A stretch of 64,000 nt of DNA from Lytechinus variegatus (taxonomy: Eukaryota; Echinodermata; Echinoidea; Temnopleuroida; Toxopneustidae): positions 12,523,736 through 12,587,735 of the forward strand of contig NC_054741.1 in assembly GCF_018143015.1 (NCBI RefSeq), read 5' to 3'. Below the pieces are notes generated by a model. That model worked only from the letters and a program-made list of their open reading frames with translations, made no database searches and was not told the DNA's origin. Shown here piece by piece: positions 36,901-45,900 of this stretch; within the stretch, counting starts at the first letter, position 1, and each line of letters starts with the position of its first letter. The position numbers and the translations under genes are program-made.

Positions 36901-39900
36901 TGTAATCACAAAATTAATTGAAAAAGTGATTCAAATATATCTTGTATACTTTATAATTTTTCTTGTCTGTATTTACATTTGTGATTATTATTGCAAAGTT
37001 CTGTTGTTACCTTGAGTTTTCTTTGTAAATATTGTTATTAAGTATGTTTGATTACACTCATGATTTGAAATAAGAAATCCATGATAAACTTGATCATTTC
37101 CCTTTTCTGACATTGGCATGTTATGATACTCGGGTATGTGTACATTATTGACCCATTACAAAAAGTTTTGGACTGACTTTAAAAAAAATCATGTAAATAA
37201 AAAAAATGTCATCCAATTTTTGCTGAAACAGGCAGTGTTTTGCCAGTTTAATTAATGATTATACAGTATTTATTTAAATCACTTTACACTGAGCCTGCAA
37301 ACTCCCTTTATTTGAACAGATTATAGAGTAAACATCTGACAAGAAAAACAATGAAAAATTCATCTAATGTGACAAAGAATTACTAAGGTTGTCATTATTT
37401 TTAATTTCTGTGAATGTCCTCATTAATATTCGATGAGTGAGCTAGCGATATCATCTCATTTATTTTTTTCCTGGAGAGGGGTTATTTTTATGAAGAAATT
37501 GTGTTAATATTGCCCCCCTTGAAAAATCGGAGAGACTTCTGATATATCATGAAAGATAATTGCTGAATTTTTTGTTGCAAAAGAGGCATGCTATTGAGTC
37601 TATTGACACACAAGTATGAAAATATGAAATATTTATGATTTCACTCAAAGTTAGAAAAGGCACAGTGGGGAGATTCCATTATCAGCCCACCTTTTTCATA
37701 TTTATGATGAAATGTATAGGCCTACATATAAATGTTTTCACAAAATATTACCAAACTTTGAGATTCAATAACTTTATTATCTTTTAATCATGTGTAATAA
37801 AAACTTGTTTTGCTCACTGAATTCTGCTCTATTTGTTAAGATATTGTGTTCAGTCCCGAGTCCCCCTTTAAGAAACAAACTGATTTATTGCCTTTCATGG
37901 CCTGATTATGGCTATTCTTAAGAATAAGTTGGTCTCATAGGAGATGGACAAAGAACCTGTTGATTTCCCCCATTCCAAAGAGCCCATTAAAATGTGACAG
38001 TGAGAGTTTATCTTTCACCAAGGCCTAAGCTGCATACTATATTCTGTGTGTTACACCTTTATGATATTTAGGCCCTACATGTAGCTGAATCATAGCCTTC
38101 CTGTATTTCTTTGAATCTTCCTGTGTAGAGTACTTTTAAGATGAGTATTCCATTTCGAAGGATGCTGAATAGTGTGTTATGATTTTTTTTGTAATAACTT
38201 TGTTGATTAGTACATTTCTCAGTGAAAATGAAATGCCAGCTTATGAATAAAAACCTTTCAAGGCTACAGATTTTGACTTGCATTTATGCTATATGATAAT
38301 ATCACAGACTTCTCCTCTGATAATTTTCCATTACAGCTTGAGCTATTGTAAAGTGTGTAGAAACAAGATATATTGCAAACCAACTACAGGTGCTTTGAAG
38401 AGGCCGTTCTCATTACGCATTCTAAAACTAGTTTACTGGAAACCGATTCAGGAAACCACTTTGGAAGATCGATTTGCTAGCGTTCCCACTTGATCACACG
38501 AAAGTGGTTTTCAAAATCACTTCACGTAAAGCGCTCTTGTTGCTATGGAAACGCTCTCAATGGGGTGACACGTTTCGAGCGAAATTCGAAACCACAGCAT
38601 AAGCATTCTACACCTGTCGTGTGGAGTAGCGCGCTCAAAATGTGCGAAGATCGCTTCCCGAAGAACGGTTGTGTCCTCACTTACGCTAAAACCAGTTTAA
38701 CGAGGCAAAGTGATCTTGAAAACTTCATCGCAAGGTGGTTTTCGAAACTGGTTTGAAAGATCGCCTCCAAGACCGCTTTGACCGTTCTCACTACGCGTTA
38801 AACTAGTTTCCACTAAACTAGTTTTAGGAATATAGTGAGAACAGCCTTTAGGTTTCATCCCAAATCCTGTACCAAGGTTTGAAGTGATCAGTTGTCTGGT
38901 CACTAAAAAGCTCCTTGTGGGTGGTGACCAGTAAGAACCAGTACTACATATGCCTTCAATAGAATGAGCTCAGAATGAATGTGTTTGTTGTTTATCTGTT
39001 TCAGCGGGTGCTTTCATAATACCCAGTTAATAAAAATATAAGGAATTAATCATGCCTCAAAATACCTGATTTATTTCTTATATTACCTTTTCACAGTCAC
39101 ACCCATCTGAAGTTTTGAACCAGATTGAGTACCCAAATTTATGACCATGTACATGTATGAGTACCAAATAAACATTCCTAAATAAGAATTACTCGATATG
39201 TGCCCCAAATCTTCTTGTAATTTGCTTGAACACAATTTCCTGCAAAAGTTCATGATTAACTAACCTGCTATCATTTTCATTCAGAGATATTTCAAGTTAT
39301 TTGCCTTAACACTGGCAAAGTGTGATTTTTTTTCTGACCTTTTTCTAATCTTATTAGCATCCCTAATTGAGTGTGTCTGAAAGCCCCCTTTTTAAACGAA
39401 TTTGAAATCAGCCGTGATTTTAAACATTGAATTGCCATGACACCTATGCCTATTCTTGAAAACCCGTGTTGATTTTTGTCATTCCCTGTACTGTATAGGG
39501 CCCATGGACGCCTTGTTCTTTGCTATCAGGAATCTGATTGTAGACACAGAGAAGAGTGAGATCTCTAGGACCAGACTGTTAGAGAACCTGGAACTCAGGG
39601 CCAAGACATGGGGTCATGACCCCTTAGAGCTTCCACAACCTCGTGTAAGTGGTCTACCAGCACTCTCAGTCCATCCTGGATTTAAAGGGAACTTTCCTCT
39701 GATATTATTTTTTTTTTAAATAAAAACAGAAAGAGCTCATTAAAGAGTGACGGAGTAATGGATCTTTGAAATGTTGATTTGGTGATATCACATGCGAGCA
39801 GCACCTACATGTGTGTCATGTGTTTGTAAAATGCCCATTTTCTTGAAAAGCTGATAATTATTTTATGTCCATTCAGTGTATCATGAGACATACGTTTCAA

Positions 39901-42900
39901 ATACAGTTAAATGAGAAAATTATTTCACTCATGAATCATTAAAAAGTTGGAATTGTTCATTGTATATTCATTTTCGTGGTAACTAGAAAGCCTTTTGATG
40001 GGTCAAATTGAAACTTGGCATATATGGCAGTGATAATCTAGTGATAATCTGATATGATTTGGGGGGTCATGAAGTTGAAGGTCATGGCCCATTGCCACAG
40101 TAATTTATCTATCCAACTGATAAAGTAGCATTGTTCATAGTTCATCAGTGTGTGAATAGATGTATGTGTGTATGAGAATGACTATAAGATTACGAAAGTT
40201 TATGAAAATTTGAAAGCATGGTTCATACACTGATAGCTTATTAAGCACATCCAATAACAAATGTTCGTTTTGTCATAGGGTGTTAAATTAAAGCTTGTTT
40301 CTGAGATTACAGCATTGATAAGCCCTCTGTTTAAGTGGATCATGGACCTACTAGAAAGTGTGGGCTCATTGATTTAAAATAGTATGCTGTATTTTAAGTA
40401 ACAAGCATAATTAAGAGGTGCATTAAATCTGCGTAAACCATGGTTTCAGTCCATTTATGAAAGACCACCTTAAAGCCTATATGACAGGTATTCTAAAGTC
40501 TGGTTTAACTTCGGCTATGGTCTAACTCTGTGCTAAATTAATGGGAAGCCAAATCAATAATGTCAAAATATTGTTTTTATTCTATGTTTCATATGTTTAC
40601 TGTGCTATAGTGGTGAAGAAAACTAATTCAGTTATCATTCCCAGATAGTCGTGAATCATCTGAGTAAGAGATGAGCTGACAAATCCAACTTGTACTTTTC
40701 AGAGATTTGTGTCACAATTGGCTTTCCATAGTTAACCACAACTTCAGATTAGAGTTTGAATTAAATTTGAGTTCAGAATACAGGCCTATTATATGTGTGT
40801 TTGTGTGTGTGTGTGTGTGTATATTCTTATGAATTCAGTATTTTGCTATATATACAGTCATCATTGACTCCAAACCTATCGATGTTATGTCCTTGGTAAT
40901 GATGTAATAACTCTACCATTGTGATTGTAGTATGTCTGTACCTATTCTGTCTTTACAGGCTCATTTACAAGACTTGCCTTCTCCTACAAAGCCACCTGCA
41001 GTCACCCATCCTCAGGATAATGCACCTACTGAATGCCTATCACCACCTTATAATGGTAATATAGTCAAACTAAACTTATGTGCTTAAACCTACAAGGGGA
41101 GACATACAAATGTTCTCAACAAGAGTTTCTTGAAACACTTCCCTTTTAATCATCAGTCTCTGGTCCTTGATCATTTGACTCGATCCAGTCACTAGAACGC
41201 TTAAAAATGATATTTTGTCTACCCAGAGTTATACCAAGGCTCCACACTAACCTTTTTCTTTGTGGCCCAATCAGTCCATCAAAATAATCAATTCCATATT
41301 TTTGGTGGCTCTAAAACAATAAAAAACATGACAATTTATCAAAAGTTTGTTAGCCCAACTGACCACCAAGTGTGAGCATTTCCAGAATTTAGGTGGCCCG
41401 ACTCTCAAGTTTAAGGTTGCACTGGGCCACTGCTAATGTCAAGCCCTGGTTATACCCATAGTTCTGTAATATAATTTTCTCAAAGTATTAGGTTAATATG
41501 TGAATTTGGTAGAAGTCAATTAGAACGAAAATAAAGGAAAGGCTGTTTCATATACATGTAGGTTGAACTGATCTTCAATGAAAGATTGTTAAAAAAACTT
41601 TAGCTTCATTTTTGTCTCACCTGCGAAGCAAAGTGAGACTATAGGCGCCGCTTTTCCGACGGCGGCGGCGGCGTCAACATCAAATCTTAACCTGAGGTTA
41701 AGTTTTTGAAATGACATCATAACTTAGAAAGTATATGGACCTAGTTAATAAAACTTGGCCATAAGGTTAATCAAGTATTACTGAACATCCTATTAGAGTT
41801 TCATGTCACATGACCAAGGTCAAAGGTCATTTAGGGTCAATGAACTTAGACCATGTTGGAGGATTCAACATCGAAATCTTAACCTGAGGTTAAGTTTTTG
41901 AAATGTCATCATAACTTAGAAAGTATATGGACCTAGTTAATAAAACTTGGCCATAAGGTTAATCAAGTATTACTGAACATCCTAGTAGAGTTTCATGTCA
42001 CATGACCAAGGTCAAAGGTCATTTAGGGTCAATGAACTTAGACCATGTTGGAGGATTCAACATCGAAATCTTAACCTGAGGTTAAGTTTTTGAAATGTCA
42101 TCATAACTTAGAAAATATATGGACCTAGTTCATGAAACTTGGACATAAGGTTAATCAAGTATTACTGAACATCCTATTAGAGTTTCATGTCACATGACCA
42201 AGGTCAAAGGTCATTTAGGGTCAATGAACTTAGACCATGTTGGAGGATTCAACATCGAAATCTTAACCTGAGGTTAAGTTTTTGAAATGTCATCATAACT
42301 TAGAAAATATATGGACCTAGTTCATGAAACTTGGACATAAGGTTAATCAAGTATCACTGAACATCCTGCCTGAGTTTCACGTCACATGACCAAGGTCTAA
42401 GGTCATTTAGGGTCAATGAACTTTGGCCGAATTGGGGATATCTGTTGAAATCCCATCATAACTTTGAAAGTTTATGGATCTGATTCATGAAACTTAGACA
42501 TAATAGTAATCAAGCAACACTGAAAATTTTGTGCAAGTTTCAGGTCTCATGATTAAGGTCAAAGGTCATTTAGGGTCATGAACTTTGGCCGAATCGGGGG
42601 GTTTCTGTTGAATTACCATCATAACTTTGAAAGTTTATTGGTCTAGTTCGTTAAAGCCTGTGTATAGCTTTGGTAAAGGGTCAATAATGTGATTGATAAT
42701 CGAATATCATCTAATATGACAGTCTTACTGAAGCGTAGAGACCGTTAGATATTTTTCCAACTGCACTTCTCTGAGAAAATTTCAAATATTCAAATCTTGG
42801 ATATATAGCGCCCTCTCTCGGCGATGCTTGTTTTAAATTAAAAAATGGGCATTCAAGCACTTATCTTATAAATTTAGTGATTAGATATCCAAAAGTTACA

Positions 42901-45900
42901 GACAAAGAACATATCTTGAAAGTTTCAGCCCATTCCATGATTTGGAATAGGATTTAATTGAAAGACAAAAACACACAGATATTTTAATTTGATCGGGTGA
43001 CCCGATAAAGTTAAATTTCCATGTAAAATCGCAAAATTTATCATGTAAAACACATTTTCATTTCATATCCTCCACATCATAACTGTTATAGGGCATATCC
43101 ATTCATATTAGCTAGCAATGAATTGGAATAGTGATAGGTGCATTTTGGTGGATTTACCAAAACTATACACAAGCTTTAAACTTGGATATTAGAGTAATCA
43201 AGTATCACTGAACATCCTGTGCGCGTTTCAGGTCACATGACCAAGGTCAAAGGTCAATGAACGTTGGCCGAATTGGGTGTATCTGTTGAATTACCATCAT
43301 AACTTTGAAAGTTTATGGATCTGATTCATGAAACTTGTACATAAGAGTAATCAAGTATCACTGAACATCCCGTTTGAGTTTCAGGTCACATGATCAAGGT
43401 CAAAGGTCATTTAGGGTCAATGAACTTTGGCCAAATCGGGGTATCTGTTGAATTACCATCATAACTTTGAAAGTTTATTGGTCTAGTTCGTTAAACTTGG
43501 ACATTAGAGTAATCAAGTATCACTGAACATCCTGTGCGCGTTTCAGGTCACATGACCAAGGTCAAAGGTCAATGAACTTTGGCCGAATTGGGTGTATCTG
43601 TTGAATAACCATCATATCTCTGTAAGTTTATTGGTCTAGTTCATAAAAAGTGGACATAAGAGTAACCATGTATCACTGAACATCTTGTGCAAGTTAGAGT
43701 AGTATTCAAAGTCAGCACTGCTGCTATATTGAACTGCGTGATGCAGGTGAGACGGCCAGAGGCATTCCACTTGTTCAATTATACTCTGTTGGGAAAAGAG
43801 AATTCATATATTCATCATTGCTTTTTTTGGAATGATTTCACCACATTATTTATCCAAAATATCAAGTGAGACCTCATTTAAAATCAATATGATGATTAGA
43901 ATATAACTATTATGTTTATTTCTTACAGCTTCTGGGCGTTACTCCCCTATCCCTCTACCTCCTGTCCAAGTTGCCCCTCCCAGTCCCGACATGGAGGCAT
44001 TGACCCATGTGGCCAAGGCCACTCCGTTTCCTGATGACACTGATGACGATGAGGAAGACGATGACCAGTGGCTGACGACATCGGACATGACCTACGAGTC
44101 TGACAGCTCCGAGGAGTTCATCATGCCAGAGCGTGAGGTAGAGGATCTTATGATGGAATCTACCACAGATCTTGATGATGAGCTTTCCAGGCTGCTGGCA
44201 GCAAAGCTCCCTGATAGCTACAAGAGGAGAGGTGAGTTGAAGGCAGAACTGCTGCCAATTTGAAAATTGCAATGTTACCCATAATCTATACCAGCATGCC
44301 TAAATAATTTCTCTGGGCAAAGGCCATTCCATCTGTTAGTTAATTCTAACTTGTTGGCTAGACTTCACCATCCCTTTTCAAAAGTCCCGGGCCTCGTCTT
44401 ACAAAGTTGCATTTGCGTTCATCAATTGTAACTATGGAAAGCCAGCAACGTTAACATAGAAAAGGCATGTTTGTTCAAAATGGTTTCTAGATCTGATAAA
44501 GTTTCTTGACCATTCAGTATTTTCCTTTTTGTTTACAAAATGACAAAGTGCAAATTTCCTGATTTCCTGAAGAAAAAAATTGCAATAATGGATTTCCATT
44601 TATAGTGGATGATGATCAATTACATATCTTTGTTAGATGGGACCCAGATCAGCCTGAATGTAATCTTTGCCAATAATTCCCACTCTTGAAAAGGTAACGT
44701 TACTTCAGCTCAATCTATAAAAAGTTTTAAAGATTAATACATACTTATTCAATTTCATTTGACATCTTGTCCCCAAAAAAGAAAACAAGAGGATATTACA
44801 ATGATGAAATACATCATTATGCTACTTTCAAGCACTCAGATTCACTCTGTGGAGTGTTTAAGATGCTAATTGCCATTATTTACCTAGGTTTAGCTAAGTT
44901 GCCGTACTAGCACCCCAGGGCTTAAATTAATCAAAGTCCATCAATTTTAATCGCTGTGAATTCCTTTTTGATTGGTCTTTTTTACCTTGGAAGTTCATTG
45001 TGCCATTTTTTTCACTTGGGCTGGAATATAGAAATGTGCCTTTAAGAAAAATGACATTCCTCTTTAATATGTAGATTTCAGTATGGCCTTTGCCCTCAAA
45101 ATGAATTTATATCTCTATCATCTTTGCAGTGAATGATGGCAAACCTGTGCGCTACACCAGATCCTTCCTGCTTGACCTGTGGAAATCTCCCTATTCCAAA
45201 GAGATGCCGTCAGTCCTGAAGCATACCATCTCCCATAGTGATGTGTCCTTTATCATCCAGGTCAGTCTCGCATATAGTGGATATTGACTTCTATAAATAA
45301 CTCCTCGATCACACAAAATACAAGCTATTGATTTAGAGAAGAATCAATATATTGATACTTCTGCATTTTGCAAATCTGAAGTGAAGAGTTACATTAGTTT
45401 GTTGATATAAAGGAGAGAGGAATGATATAATTTACACGTGCTGTTACTGAAGAAAATGTGACTCATTCCATGAACATTTCAAAGAGAATTTTATAATTGT
45501 AATTTGATTATTTTATTGAGTAAACTACTGCTGATGCACATAAATATGTTGCTTTGCCAAATGAGTATCCTTTTGATTTCATATTATTCAGAGGCATGCC
45601 TTTTCTGATCCTGGAGTGCTGTTTCAGCAAGGATCAATGGATGATATTTATCTGAGGCCATCTCACCTCAAGGCAGACCCTAACTCAAGAGTTAGATCAT
45701 CCAGTGGCAGATCTTCCAGTGGCAGAAGTACCCCAGACCCCAAAGCTTCTGATGGAGATGCTACCAGGATGAGGGCCTTGAGCTGGCCCCAGGGAGCGGC
45801 AGCAGCAGGGAAACCACAACCAGATGTAGAAGGAGGAGGAGAGAGACTGGTCCAAGGCAGGGAAGGAGCTAGGCAAATCCGAATAGGGGCAAGGATTGAC

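Noticed and set aside
43687-43869. 60-codon frame shared with 51602-51799 (FKVSTAAILNRVMQ)
   Set aside because: The shared peptide is the right end of the 192-bp-unit element, not a protein domain.
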